From NCBI GenBank assembly GCA_964600385.1, contig CAZRJC010000004.1, forward strand, positions 101,532-165,531: DNA of 64,000 bases. Direction: 5' to 3'. Shown one piece after another: positions 1 through 7,647 of this stretch. The first letter of the stretch is position 1, and each line of letters opens with the position of its first letter. Below the pieces are notes generated by a model, which made no database searches, was not told the DNA's origin, and was given only the letters and a program-made list of their open reading frames with translations. This DNA comes from DMER64 sp964600385. GTDB taxonomy: Bacteria; Bacteroidota; Bacteroidia; Bacteroidales; UBA932. The translations under genes and the position numbers were made by a program.

Positions 1-2
1 CA

Positions 3-488
3 GGAATTTTTGTGTGGAGTCTGGCTGCCATCGCCCGGCAGCTCGAAAAATGGATTCCCGAAGTTAGCCTGCCCTTCAGGAACGGGATATCTATTTATAA
101 TACCCCACATGAGGCCAAATTCATCAGAAAAGTGTACGAGGAATGCCGGAATGTGTCTATAGATTACGGGGTAATGGAAAAGGCGAATAATACATTTGTC
201 TTTTCTTCGTCGTTTGGATGGTCCGACCTTGGTAGCTGGGAAAGTTTCTATATGCATTCTTCAAAAGACAAATCAGGAAATGCCATTGCGGCAGGCCGGT
301 CATTGCTGGAGAATGTGAAGGACTGCCTGGTTTATGCAGAAGAGAATAATAAGCTTCTGGTTGTAAAAGACCTTGATAATTATATCATTGTGGACACTAA
401 GGATGCATTGTTGATATGCCCCAGGGATGATTCGCAATTTCGTCAATTGTTCAATGATATAGCACAAAAACAGGAGAAATTTGTATGA
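3..488 (+). CDS. manC: Mannose-1-phosphate guanylyltransferase, C-terminal part (5' end outside window)
   Basis: This is the C-terminal end of a GDP-mannose pyrophosphorylase, which makes GDP-mannose from mannose-1-phosphate and GTP in the cytoplasm for surface glycans. The reading frame is open to the window edge. Its first visible residues are GIFVWSL, the stretch that in this family follows the nucleotide-sugar binding core, so the gene begins upstream. The motif GWSDLGSW, typical of the active site of ManC proteins, is present, followed by a short C-terminal beta-rich segment (VVKDLDNYIIVDTKDALLIC). The protein ends soon after, so it is the short form without a phosphomannose isomerase domain. 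Its stop overlaps the start of the arginine deiminase gene by four bases (ATGA), suggesting translational coupling. Identification is by family motif; the start cannot be given. Confidence 0.88.
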   Translation, partial: GIFVWSLAAIARQLEKWIPEVSLPFRNGISIYNTPHEAKFIRKVYEECRNVSIDYGVMEKANNTFVFSSSFGWSDLGSWESFYMHSSKDKSGNAIAAGRSLLENVKDCLVYAEENNKLLVVKDLDNYIIVDTKDALLICPRDDSQFRQLFNDIAQKQEKFV

Positions 489-1753
489 ACGGATCTAATT
501 TCAAAGTTGAAGTAAATTCCGAAATAGGAGAATTGGAAGCCGTAATGCTGCACACCCCTGGTCCGGAAGTAGAGAATATGACTCCAAAGTCGGTTGAGCG
601 TGCTTTATACAGTGATATTTTAAACCTATCGGTGGCACAACCGGAATATACCCAATTGTCCAGCCTTCTGGGAACTGTTTGTCAGGTTTTTCAGGTAAAG
701 GACCTTCTGGTAAAAGTACTGGACAATCCTGCGCAGAGAAACGCTCTCATTGGCAAAATATGTCTTACAGAAAATGTCAATGACTACTATGACGAATTAA
801 TGGAGATGACCTCCCGGACGCTTGCCTCTAAACTTATTGAGGGATTACCGGCCCGAATAGATAACCTTACTTCTTTTCTGAACGAGGATTATTATGCGCT
901 CCATCCTTTGTATAATTTTTATTTCACACGGGATGCGTCTGCCATAATCGGAAATAATGCCCTTATCTGTCGCATGGCCAATAAAGTACGGGTAAGGGAA
1001 TCGCTCATCATGGATGCCATTTTTTCCAATAATGCGCATTTCTCTTCCAATGTGATCAATTCCTATGACAACCAGCCTAATGACCGTTCCATACTAATGG
1101 AGGGGGGGGATCTCCTGGTTGCAAGGGAAGATATCCTGGTAGTGGGGAACGGCATGCGTACCACATCTCAGGGAGTGGATCTGCTAATAAATCGTTTGAG
1201 CAAAAACGCTCCGGAAGGAAAGAGCTATATTTTGGTACAACAGTTACCTCCTTCACCCGAAAGTTTCATACATCTTGACATGGTCTTTACTTTCCTCGAT
1301 GTTGATAAGTGCATGGTATTTGAACCGCTTATCCTTGGGGATCATCAATATGGCACCATACAGGTTACCCTGGATAACGGAAAGGTTGAGAAAATCCGCC
1401 GTGTACCGGGACTTGTTACTGCACTCAGACGCCTGGGCATGGACCTCGAACCTGTTGTATGCGGAGGTACCGATGAATGGGACCAGGAACGGGAACAGTG
1501 GCATTCAGGCGCCAATTTCTTTGCCTTTGCACCAGGCAAGGTGATTTCATATGCACGAAACGTACATACGCTTAATGAAATGTCCAAACATGGTTTTGAA
1601 ATAGTTACGGCCGATGACGTGTGCTCGGGAAAGGTTTCCATTAAAAAAACACCAAAATGTGTAGTGACTATTGAAGGAGCCGAACTTGCCCGCGGAGGCG
1701 GGGGCGCCCGTTGCATGACCCTTCCTCTGAAAAGAAAAAAAGTAAAATGGTAA
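485..1753 (+). CDS. arcA: Arginine deiminase
   Basis: A cytoplasmic hydrolase of the guanidino-group-modifying family that converts arginine to citrulline and ammonia. At 422 residues it is close to the usual length (about 410). Visible active-site blocks are FTRD at 147-150, EGGD at 206-209, HLDMVFT at 263-269 and the C-terminal glycine-rich segment ending in the likely nucleophile Cys410 (GGGGARCMTLPL). The region around residues 325-345 (GGTDEWDQEREQWHSGAN) matches the substrate loop of true deiminases. No carbamate kinase or ornithine carbamoyltransferase gene lies beside it, so the ATP-yielding pathway is not completed here. It is coupled by a 4-bp overlap to manC and lies 15 bp before a DppA-type peptidase gene. 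A related citrulline- or ornithine-directed activity cannot be excluded. Confidence 0.88.
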   Translation: MNGSNFKVEVNSEIGELEAVMLHTPGPEVENMTPKSVERALYSDILNLSVAQPEYTQLSSLLGTVCQVFQVKDLLVKVLDNPAQRNALIGKICLTENVNDYYDELMEMTSRTLASKLIEGLPARIDNLTSFLNEDYYALHPLYNFYFTRDASAIIGNNALICRMANKVRVRESLIMDAIFSNNAHFSSNVINSYDNQPNDRSILMEGGDLLVAREDILVVGNGMRTTSQGVDLLINRLSKNAPEGKSYILVQQLPPSPESFIHLDMVFTFLDVDKCMVFEPLILGDHQYGTIQVTLDNGKVEKIRRVPGLVTALRRLGMDLEPVVCGGTDEWDQEREQWHSGANFFAFAPGKVISYARNVHTLNEMSKHGFEIVTADDVCSGKVSIKKTPKCVVTIEGAELARGGGGARCMTLPLKRKKVKW

Positions 1754-1768
1754 TAACTCAGAAATAAT

Positions 1769-2533
1769 ATGAAACTATTGATTGGTGGGGATATTGAAGG
1801 CATTGCCACGGCCTGTGACTGGGATTCCATAACACCGGGCCATCCCGATTATGAAAGAAACAGGATTCAGTATACCAGGGAAATGAATGCTGCTATTGCC
1901 GGTGCATTTGATGCCGGAGCAGATGAAGTATATGTAAGGGACGGTCATGGAGGGAATAAATCGCTTATCCCCGAGATGTTGGATAAACGTGCATTCCATA
2001 TAAAAGGACGTTGTTCGGAAGATTACCGGGCCATGATCCTTACCATTGATGAAACGTATGATGCCGTTCTTTTTCTGGGATATCATGCCAAAGCGGGAAC
2101 ACCGGACGGAGTGATGTCGCATACCATGGCCCGTGTGGTAGATGAATTTACACTGAACGGAATCTCCCTTCCGGAAATGGGATATAATGCATTGGTAGCC
2201 GGAATGTACGGTGTGCCGGTTGTATATCTGGCCGGTGACACAGCGGCTTGCAGACAGGCCCGGGAGCTGTTCGGGAACATTGTAACCACTGCCGTTAAGA
2301 GAGGACTGTCCCGCTGCTCGGCTGTTTGCCTTCATCCTGAAGAAGCCTGTGCCCGCATCAGGGAAGACGTTAAAAAAGCACTGAATCAGGGCCATCGCTG
2401 TGTATACAAAATGGACGGACCATATGAGATGTACTGTTCCATCAGGCGTAATTACGATGCCCCCAATATTGAAAAAACACTCAAAACCGAATCACTGGAA
2501 GAGGCCTTGCACCTGTTCTGGACATTGACCTAA
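1769..2533 (+). CDS. M55 family D-aminopeptidase (DppA-like)
   Basis: A 254-residue protein of the M55 metallopeptidase family, whose type member is the Bacillus D-aminopeptidase DppA, a decameric zinc enzyme that acts on D-amino-acid peptides. Candidate metal ligands are visible: Asp8 and Glu10 in GGDIEG, His60 in DGHGG, and His106 in GYHAKAG. There is no signal peptide, so it should act in the cytoplasm, perhaps on recycled peptidoglycan peptides. The gene is in the same direction as arcA and pheS with gaps of 15 and 11 bp, so the four genes from manC to pheS probably share a transcript. The substrate is inferred from the family only. Confidence 0.85.
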   Translation: MKLLIGGDIEGIATACDWDSITPGHPDYERNRIQYTREMNAAIAGAFDAGADEVYVRDGHGGNKSLIPEMLDKRAFHIKGRCSEDYRAMILTIDETYDAVLFLGYHAKAGTPDGVMSHTMARVVDEFTLNGISLPEMGYNALVAGMYGVPVVYLAGDTAACRQARELFGNIVTTAVKRGLSRCSAVCLHPEEACARIREDVKKALNQGHRCVYKMDGPYEMYCSIRRNYDAPNIEKTLKTESLEEALHLFWTLT

Positions 2534-2544
2534 TTACTACAAAT

Positions 2545-3576
2545 ATGAGGGAGAAGATAGAAGAAATAATGAATGAACTGGAAGAAATCCAGGTTAAGAC
2601 AACAGGTGAAATAGAAGAACTCAGAGTCAGGCTTCTTGGGAAGAAGGGTTCTATTACCGGGCTTTTCGAAGAATTCAAAGATATCAGGCCGGAAGAGAAG
2701 CGTGAGATGGGACAGATGATGAATGTGCTGAAAAACAAAGCGCTGGAGAAAATCAATTCACTAAAGGAACTAATCGGTTCGTCCGTTGAAAATAACGTAC
2801 CCAAGGCAGATCTTACGATGCCTGCCGAACTGCTCAATATGGGTTCACGTCACCCCATTTCTCTTACAAGATATCAGATTCTGGATATTTTTCGCCGGAT
2901 GGGATTTGCCGTTGCCGACGGTCCCGAGGTGGAAGATGACTGGCATGTGTTTACTGCACTGAATTTCCCTCCGGAACACCCGGCCAGGGATATGCAGGAT
3001 ACTTTTTTCATAAAAACCGATACGCCCAATTCAATCCTTTTAAGGACACATACCAGTTCGGTACAGGTTCGTACCATGGAAACGCAAAAACCGCCCATCC
3101 GGGTACTTTGTCCCGGCCGGGTGTTCCGGAACGAGGCCATCTCGGCACGTGCCCATTGTATTTTCCATCAGGTAGAAGGTCTCTATATAGATGAAAACGT
3201 TTCGTTTGCCGACCTGAAACAGGCTATTCTTATTTTTGCCCGTGAAATGTTTGGAGCCGATACTCAAATTCGTCTTCGCCCTTCGTATTTCCCTTTTACC
3301 GAGCCTTCTGCCGAAGTAGATGTTAACTGTAACATATGCGGAGGTAAAGGTTGCAACATCTGTAAAGGTACCGGCTGGCTGGAAATAATGGGAGCCGGCA
3401 TGGTAGACCCCAATGTGCTGGAAGCTTCCGGGATTGATTCCACCAAATATACCGGATTTGCCTTCGGTATGGGAGTAGAGCGCATTGCCATGCTCAAATG
3501 GCAGGTTAAGGACCTGCGTCTTTATTTTGAGAATGACGTCCGTTTCCTTCAGCAGTTCCAGACAGAATTCATTTAG
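2545..3576 (+). CDS. pheS: Phenylalanine--tRNA ligase alpha subunit
   Basis: The alpha chain of the alpha2-beta2 class II synthetase that charges tRNA-Phe. It has 343 residues. The N-terminal 80 residues form the tRNA-binding coiled coil; motif 2 lies near 187-215 (GRVFRNEAISARAHCIFHQ) and motif 3 near the end (GFAFGMGVERIAML). Between them is a four-cysteine insert, CNICGGKGCNIC, that resembles a small zinc knuckle; it is a familiar trait of Bacteroidota PheS but absent from the E. coli protein. pheT is not adjacent, which is also usual in this phylum. A long hairpin follows the stop codon and the next gene is convergent, so this is the end of the unit that starts with manC or earlier. Confidence 0.97.
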   Translation: MREKIEEIMNELEEIQVKTTGEIEELRVRLLGKKGSITGLFEEFKDIRPEEKREMGQMMNVLKNKALEKINSLKELIGSSVENNVPKADLTMPAELLNMGSRHPISLTRYQILDIFRRMGFAVADGPEVEDDWHVFTALNFPPEHPARDMQDTFFIKTDTPNSILLRTHTSSVQVRTMETQKPPIRVLCPGRVFRNEAISARAHCIFHQVEGLYIDENVSFADLKQAILIFAREMFGADTQIRLRPSYFPFTEPSAEVDVNCNICGGKGCNICKGTGWLEIMGAGMVDPNVLEASGIDSTKYTGFAFGMGVERIAMLKWQVKDLRLYFENDVRFLQQFQTEFI

Positions 3577-3590
3577 GACGAGCCATTAAC

Positions 3591-3655
3591 CGTATCTTCC
3601 TTTCCGCCCGGAGTTCGTGAAACAGAGTCCCCGCTGGCAGGCGGAAAGTGATACG
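3591..3655. repeat. Long hairpin between pheS and the convergent fimbrillin gene
   Basis: CGTATC at 3591-3596 pairs with GATACG at 3650-3655, and CTTTCCGCC at 3600-3608 pairs with GGCGGAAAG at 3640-3648. This gives 15 base pairs around a roughly 31-nt apical segment that can fold further (GGA..GTT/AAC..TCC). There is no T-run after either arm, so it is not a classical intrinsic terminator. It sits between two convergent stop codons and could still block readthrough. It lacks the conserved core of the three hairpins described at 45.6 and 54.2-54.8 kb. Confidence 0.7.
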
Positions 3656-3676
3656 ATCAGGACCTGGAGACAGATT

Positions 3677-4696
3677 CTAAAAGACGACTTCATCCGGACC
3701 ATTAGGTTCCCAGTTAACTATATCTATACTGATAGTGGCATCTTCAAATGTAATGGGCGTGTCCGGATCGTCAGATCCGGGACGCCTGATCACCACGTTG
3801 TATGAATAGGTGTTATTTGCTGTCATCCCTTTAATATTAATGGGATAATAATAAGTTTTTCCTCCCTGGAACTGAGCTTCTATCACGAGCCTTGTCATAT
3901 TCCCTTCATATTCTGTATTGTTCTCATAAGCATAAAAGTAGTGTTTTGTGGTGTGCGGTACATCCGCTGTAAGCGTGCCAAGCGTATCACACAGACCGTT
4001 GGGAATACTCATATACCCCGATGCTGTCCGCCCGTCTGCAGGATAACTATTGACCGGGTTGTAGTTGCTGAGGGTTTTTTTATTTACTACATTATATAGA
4101 AAAGCCCTGACGTTAAGAAGATTTGTTCCTTCATACGCGGTGCCTTCGAAATCCGTGGATACCGATTCGAGAACCACTTTGGCTACAAAACGGGACATTT
4201 CTATAGTAACCGCTTCACTTTTTGTAAAAGATCCGGATTCACTCCCAATCATAGAGAAATCATCGAGTCTTTCATTGAAAAGACTTATTGTCTGTATCGT
4301 GAACCATTCCATGTATGTGAATCCGCTCCAGTCCGGTTGTGTCTGATTGTTGAGCGCATGAACGTTGGCCACTGCATAAATGATTTTACTTCCTTTTGAT
4401 ACTTTCAGCTGGATGGGATTGGTTTTATTATAATTTTCTACGACGTGATGAACATCAAGTGTTTTGTCTTCATCATCATTAAATACAAAGATATCCAGGC
4501 GATGTATGGATTCCTGCTCCCCAACGTTCAACGCGTTTATGGACTTTGTTTTGGGAGAGGTTGGTGAAACAGTTAACGTCAGTAAAGCTTCACGGTCAGG
4601 ATCAATAACCGGAGGTGTTTCCCTTTCGCAGAAACACAGGATGAGCAGTGCCGATAGAAGGGCAGGGAGTAAAAGAACATAAGACTTTGTTTTCAT
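3677..4696 (-). CDS. Fimbrillin (FimA/Mfa-type) family lipoprotein
   Basis: A 339-residue secreted lipoprotein that looks like a Bacteroidales fimbrial subunit. The N-terminus has a lysine-poor hydrophobic stretch ending in LLILC-F-C (Cys21/Cys23), a signal peptidase II lipobox. After a proline-rich linker, the sequence RLDIFVFNDDE and later KIIYAVANVHAL and SRFVAKVVLE match the beta-strand pattern of FimA/Mfa pilin N-terminal domains. The C-terminal segment (NNTYSYNVVIRRPGSDDPDTP then a final hydrophobic strand) resembles the region that donates a strand during assembly of type V pili. No partner tip or anchor genes are adjacent, so it may be a lone subunit or a minor component. Family assignment is by pattern, not by search. 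Confidence 0.68.
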   Translation of the reverse strand: MKTKSYVLLLPALLSALLILCFCERETPPVIDPDREALLTLTVSPTSPKTKSINALNVGEQESIHRLDIFVFNDDEDKTLDVHHVVENYNKTNPIQLKVSKGSKIIYAVANVHALNNQTQPDWSGFTYMEWFTIQTISLFNERLDDFSMIGSESGSFTKSEAVTIEMSRFVAKVVLESVSTDFEGTAYEGTNLLNVRAFLYNVVNKKTLSNYNPVNSYPADGRTASGYMSIPNGLCDTLGTLTADVPHTTKHYFYAYENNTEYEGNMTRLVIEAQFQGGKTYYYPINIKGMTANNTYSYNVVIRRPGSDDPDTPITFEDATISIDIVNWEPNGPDEVVF

Positions 4697-4801
4697 GGCA
4701 TTTGGTTTTATATTAAATTATTACAAAAGCAAACATATTCCAATGCAGCATAAAAACCGGGACAAAAGCAGTAAATCTGTTAATACGTGATTGTCCCTTT
4801 T

Positions 4802-4832
4802 TTTGGAGGAGAAAAAAAATTATCTATCTTTG
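4802..4832 (+). promoter_or_regulatory. Bacteroidota-type promoter for tRNA genes
   Basis: TTTG at 4802-4805 and TATCTTTG at 4825-4832 are separated by 19 bp, matching the -33/-7 consensus of the Bacteroidota housekeeping sigma factor. The expected start site lies about 15-20 bp before tRNA-Gly. Confidence 0.78.
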
Positions 4833-4853
4833 TGGTCCGTTTGCAGAATATAT

Positions 4854-4926
4854 GCGGAAATAGCTCAGTTGGTAGAGCATAACCTTGCCAAGGTTAGGGT
4901 CGCGAGTTCGAATCTCGTTTTCCGCT
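4854..4926 (+). tRNA. tRNA-Gly (GCC)
   Basis: A 73-nt cloverleaf. The acceptor stem GCGGAAA pairs with TTTCCGC, the anticodon stem is TAACC/GGTTA around the loop TTGCCAA with anticodon GCC at 4887-4889, and the T arm contains GTTCGAATC. The 3' CCA is not encoded. It is preceded by a consensus promoter and followed by a hairpin with a T-run. Confidence 0.97.
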
Positions 4927-4928
4927 CG

Positions 4929-4955
4929 AAACCTCTCCTTCCGAGAGGTTTTTTT
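4929..4955 (+). terminator. Terminator-like hairpin between the two tRNA genes
   Basis: AAACCTCTC at 4929-4937 pairs with GAGAGGTTT at 4943-4951 around the loop CTTCC, and seven Ts run from 4949 to 4955. It has the form of an intrinsic terminator but lies 19 bp before tRNA-Leu, which has no evident promoter of its own. It may act partially or as a processing site. Confidence 0.75.
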
Positions 4956-4974
4956 AAAGGTCTTTCTTTTATGG

Positions 4975-5063
4975 GCTCGGGTGGTGGAATAGGTAGACAC
5001 GCAGGACTTAAAATCCTGTGAACAGTAATGTTCGTACGGGTTCGATTCCCGTCCCGAGCACCA
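4975..5063 (+). tRNA. tRNA-Leu (TAA), with encoded CCA
   Basis: A class II tRNA with a long variable arm. GCTCGGG at 4975-4981 pairs with CCCGAGC at 5053-5059. The anticodon stem CAGGA/TCCTG carries the loop CTTAAAA with anticodon TAA, and the variable arm is TGAACAGTAATGTTCGT. The 3' CCA is encoded at 5061-5063, unlike in the neighbouring tRNA-Gly. Confidence 0.97.
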
Positions 5064-5114
5064 TTGATTTCTCCTGCATATTTATTATATTTGGTTCATC
5101 TAAATATTAAAGAG

Positions 5115-6749
5115 ATGAAATCGGATATTGAAATTGCCCATGAATATTCCATGAAGGATATTCGTGAAGTGACGTGCCAAGCCGGTATACCCTGCCAGGA
5201 TGTAAACCTTTATGGTAAGTACATGGCCAAGGTGCCTTTACAATTCATGCGGGAAGAACAAGTGCCCAGGAGCAATCTGATTCTGGTCACTGCAATAACT
5301 CCCACAAAAGCCGGAGTGGGAAAGACGACCGTTTCAATAGGCCTCGCGCTTGGTTTGAATCATATAGGGAAAAAAGCGATTGTAGCACTAAGGGAGCCTT
5401 CTTTGGGTCCCTGTTTTGGCATGAAAGGCGGTGCAGCCGGCGGCGGCTATGCGCAGGTGGTTCCCATGGAAGATATCAACCTGCACTTTACCGGGGACTT
5501 TCATGCGGTTACCTCGGCTCACAATATGATTGCCGCCTTACTTGACAATCACCTGTATTATAACAAGAATAAAGGATTTTGTTTAAAGGAAATTCTTTGG
5601 AAAAGGGTGCTTGACGTCAACGATCGTTCACTGCGCAGTATTATTACCGGAGTGGGTCCCAAAACCAACGGGATTACCCAGGCGGCAGGTTTTGATATCA
5701 CTCCTGCCTCTGAAATCATGGCTATTCTGTGTCTTTCCAAAGACCTTGAAGATCTGAAACAACGTATTGGCCGGATTATTCTGGGATATACCTATGAGGA
5801 CAATCCTTTTACCGTAGACGACCTGGGTGTCACCGGGGCTATTGCCGTATTACTGAAAGATGCCATCCATCCCAATGTCGTACAAACCCTTGAAGGAACA
5901 CCGGCGTTCATACACGGCGGGCCTTTCGCCAATATTGCCCACGGATGCAACTCTGTCACGGCCACTAAGATGGCCATGTCCTATGCAGATTATGTCATTA
6001 CCGAGGCCGGATTCGGAGCTGACCTCGGGGCTGAGAAATTCTTTAACATAAAATGCCGGAAGAGTGGTTTAAAGCCCAAACTTACGGTGATTGTGGCTAC
6101 CATCCAGGGACTGAAAATGCATGGGGGAATGGATTTGAAGAAGGGTTTTGCCAACCTGGACAAGCACCTTAAAAATCTGGCAGGATTCGGGCAAACGGTT
6201 GTGGTGGCCCTGAACAGGTATTCCTCGGACCTTCCCGAAGAAATTGATATGGTGGCCGCTCATTGCGAACGAAGGAAAGTCAGATTTGCCGTAAATAATG
6301 CGTATGAAGAAGGAGGAAAGGGAGCCCGTGAACTGGCGGAGATTGTGGTCGATGCCATTGACAGAAAGCCTTCGGGGCCTCTGAAATTCACATACGACGA
6401 TGAAGATCCCATAACAGAGAAAATTGAAAAGATTGCCAAAAACATATACGGCGCCAAAACGGTGTTTTACTACCAGGGGCTGAAAGAGCGGATTGCCCGG
6501 ATGCAGGCCTCGGATCAAAGCCGCTTCCCCGTATGTATTGCCAAGACGCAGTATTCGTTTTCCACCGATCCCAAAGCCTATGGCGTGGCAAAAAATTTTG
6601 AGATGAATATCCAGGATATCGTAATAAACAACGGCGCCGGGATGATTATAGCCATTGCCGGTGATATCATGCGTATGCCGGGACTGCCCAAAGATCCCCA
6701 GGCCGGCCATATTGATATTGTTGACGGCGTGGTGACCGGGCTGAGCTGA
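5115..6749 (+). CDS. fhs: Formate--tetrahydrofolate ligase
   Basis: A cytoplasmic ATP-dependent enzyme that makes 10-formyl-tetrahydrofolate from formate, feeding purine and formyl-Met-tRNA synthesis. The product is 544 residues, near the usual 555. The nucleotide loop TPTKAGVGKTTVS lies at 63-75, and the following conserved block EPSLGPCFGMKGGAAGGGYA is intact, as are the downstream FNIKCR and GGMD segments. I chose the ATG at 5115 because upstream codons in this frame run through tRNA-Leu, and MKSDIEIAHEYSMKDI aligns with the family N-terminus. The gene converges on the M48 peptidase gene with 3 bp between stop codons. Confidence 0.97.
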   Translation: MKSDIEIAHEYSMKDIREVTCQAGIPCQDVNLYGKYMAKVPLQFMREEQVPRSNLILVTAITPTKAGVGKTTVSIGLALGLNHIGKKAIVALREPSLGPCFGMKGGAAGGGYAQVVPMEDINLHFTGDFHAVTSAHNMIAALLDNHLYYNKNKGFCLKEILWKRVLDVNDRSLRSIITGVGPKTNGITQAAGFDITPASEIMAILCLSKDLEDLKQRIGRIILGYTYEDNPFTVDDLGVTGAIAVLLKDAIHPNVVQTLEGTPAFIHGGPFANIAHGCNSVTATKMAMSYADYVITEAGFGADLGAEKFFNIKCRKSGLKPKLTVIVATIQGLKMHGGMDLKKGFANLDKHLKNLAGFGQTVVVALNRYSSDLPEEIDMVAAHCERRKVRFAVNNAYEEGGKGARELAEIVVDAIDRKPSGPLKFTYDDEDPITEKIEKIAKNIYGAKTVFYYQGLKERIARMQASDQSRFPVCIAKTQYSFSTDPKAYGVAKNFEMNIQDIVINNGAGMIIAIAGDIMRMPGLPKDPQAGHIDIVDGVVTGLS

Positions 6750-6752
6750 TGG

Positions 6753-7577
6753 TTACTTCATATCAGGATCCCTGTAGTACTTGGCCGCCTCGTCCAGACT
6801 CGCAGAAATGGCGGCTATTCTTTTGGTGTCTGCCGGATGCGTGCTCAGGAAATCGAACGACGATTTTTGATTTGCAGAGGTCATTTTCTCCCAGAACATG
6901 GGTGTCTGGTAAATGTCAAAGCCGGCGAGAGCCATGATATACAGCCCTATTCTATCCGCTTCGTATTCGTGTTTGCGCGAGAAAGGCAAGGCAACACCTA
7001 CATTGGTACCAACAGCGAAGGCCTGATTGAACAGTTCCACATACTGCTGATTTTCACCGTATTTGGTACGGGCGAATACCTCGCTGGCAATTTGTCCTGC
7101 CGAGGTCAGGAGGGCTTGCTGGCTCATGCGTTCGTTCCCGTGACGGGCAACGGCGTGACCCATTTCGTGTCCGATTACAATGGCCAGGTGATTGGGATTG
7201 TCTGCAAATTTCAGGATCCCTTCGTAGAGAACAATCTTCCCGTTGGGAAGACAGAATGCATTTACAGCCTGGTCTGCAACGAGGGTGAAATCCCAGGACA
7301 ACCCAGCCAGATAATCTGTCTGTCCGATTCCCTGAAGATAGCTTGTCAGGGCATCTTTCATTCGCGCTCCTACGGACTTGACGCCGGAGGCAGCCGAGGT
7401 GTTTTTTGAAATAACGGCAGTTTTCATGAAATCTGAGTACGATTCGTCCGATAAGGCCGAGACAGATTCGTCTGAATACATTAAAAATTGTTTTCTGCCG
7501 GTAAAGGCCGTAGTGCCGCATGCAACCAGAATCCATCCCAGAAGCAATGCAATGAATGCTTTTTGAATCTTTTTCAT
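6753..7577 (-). CDS. M48 family zinc metallopeptidase lipoprotein
   Basis: A 274-residue periplasmic or outer-membrane-anchored peptidase. The signal peptide ends in ILVAC (Cys20), a lipobox. The zinc site HEMGH is at about 137-141, and the downstream HEYEADRIGL supplies the third ligand (Glu). This places it in the M48 group with Oma1/LoiP/BepA-like proteins, which in other bacteria degrade misfolded or damaged envelope proteins. I chose the Met at 7577, not the upstream alternative at 7604, because MKKIQKAF starts the signal peptide directly. The gene is divergent from the P1 peptidase gene, with a 70-bp intergenic region. Confidence 0.92.
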   Translation of the reverse strand: MKKIQKAFIALLLGWILVACGTTAFTGRKQFLMYSDESVSALSDESYSDFMKTAVISKNTSAASGVKSVGARMKDALTSYLQGIGQTDYLAGLSWDFTLVADQAVNAFCLPNGKIVLYEGILKFADNPNHLAIVIGHEMGHAVARHGNERMSQQALLTSAGQIASEVFARTKYGENQQYVELFNQAFAVGTNVGVALPFSRKHEYEADRIGLYIMALAGFDIYQTPMFWEKMTSANQKSSFDFLSTHPADTKRIAAISASLDEAAKYYRDPDMK

Positions 7578-7618
7578 ACGAATAAGGTTTAGAACACATC
7601 TCAAATATAATCATTTTT

Positions 7619-7626
7619 TATCTTTG
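7619..7626 (+). promoter_or_regulatory. Putative -7 box of the P1 peptidase promoter
   Basis: TATCTTTG matches the Bacteroidota -7 consensus TAnnTTTG and stands 21 bp before the start codon at 7648. No clear TTTG is found 19 bp upstream. Confidence 0.45.
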
Positions 7627-7647
7627 TTTTTCTGAACGTTACGCTTT

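Noticed and set aside
3617..3805. 62-codon plus-strand frame after pheS
   Set aside because: Covers the hairpin and the end of the fimbrillin gene; no protein features.
5028..5114. Longer start for formate-THF ligase
   Set aside because: The extra codons read through tRNA-Leu; the family N-terminus begins at 5115.
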